Origin: Phycisphaerales bacterium
Lineage (GTDB): Bacteria; Planctomycetota; Phycisphaerae; UBA1845; UTPLA1
Reading direction: 5' to 3'
Length of the DNA stretch: 64,000 nt
Assembly (NCBI GenBank): GCA_020639075.1
Contig: JACKHI010000001.1
Coordinates: forward strand, 2,604,001-2,668,000
The notes below the pieces were generated by a model. That model had not been told where the DNA came from. It saw nothing but the letters and a program-made list of their open reading frames with translations, and searched no databases. Shown here in pieces: positions 63,830-64,000 of the stretch (positions within the stretch are counted from its first letter, which is position 1; the number at the start of each line of letters is the position of its first letter). The position numbers and the translations under genes were made by a program.

Positions 63830-64000
63830 GTACTGTCTCCTACACTTCTTTCCGACGCGCGACACGCGCATCCACACAGTTCCACTCATACGACGGCGAT
63901 CGCAAACGCCGCGCAACACATCAATCGGCGTTCTGACGGGTAGCGCAGCGACCCGACGGACGACGATCCGATACTCTAGCGCCAATAAAACGAATTTGCC

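Overview
The window is GC-rich bacterial chromosome, most likely from a planctomycete (Planctomycetota, possibly a deep or Phycisphaerae-like lineage). This is inferred from the DUF1571 and PQQ-propeller genes, the TTG and GTG starts, the LPS genes, and the intergenic islands of short hairpin repeats (GGGTGCCACTGC-type and others) that I associate with planctomycete genomes. No rRNA is present to settle the taxonomy. I saw no CRISPR array, insertion sequence or prophage.

Layout. 1-1500: the tail of an upstream gene, a terminator, then a repeat-hairpin island with no convincing gene. 1534-4945: a small membrane protein, tRNA-Ser(CGA), a PilZ-REC-HPt-like regulator and a threonine-dehydrogenase-like SDR. 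5047-9225 (minus): a PQQ propeller, a VKOR-DsbA fusion, a membrane protein and a lipoprotein. 9354-34299 (minus): a type II secretion-like operon read gspF-gspG-gspH-gspI-gspJ-gspK-pilMN/gspL-pilO/gspM-gspD. Its last gene is a giant secretin of about 4850 residues with roughly 40 stacked N1-type modules. 34490-50460: speA, lptF-lptG, lysA, rsmE, an acidic membrane-tethered protein, a DUF1571 protein preceded by a possible 35-residue small protein, nadD, a lipoprotein, pckA, pdxJ, dapA and a membrane protein. 50497-57563 (minus): an AsmA/TamB-like protein, a GT-C glycosyltransferase, tilS and rlmN, mostly overlapping. 57580-58657: repeat islands flanking a Cys-rich orphan gene. 58709-61377 (minus): rpsB, tsf and pyrH. 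61835-63829: lpxB and a CxxC peroxidase-like protein.

How the genes fit together. The secretion operon encodes pseudopilins (G, H, I, J, K), an inner-membrane platform (F, a PilM-PilN/GspL-like fusion and a PilO/GspM-like protein) and the outer-membrane channel. The motor ATPase (GspE), GspC and the prepilin peptidase are not in this window. Several pseudopilins carry Asp/Asn-rich, calcium-loop-like motifs. The giant secretin is the standout: ordinary GspD has three N1-type modules, this one about 42. It also contains an internal signal-peptide-like segment that suggests an ancient fusion or duplication. lptF, lptG, lpxB and the AsmA-like protein point to an LPS-bearing outer membrane. The remainder is housekeeping: lysine synthesis (lysA, dapA), cofactors (nadD, pdxJ), translation (rpsB, tsf, tilS, rlmN, rsmE), pyrimidines (pyrH), polyamines (speA) and gluconeogenesis (pckA).
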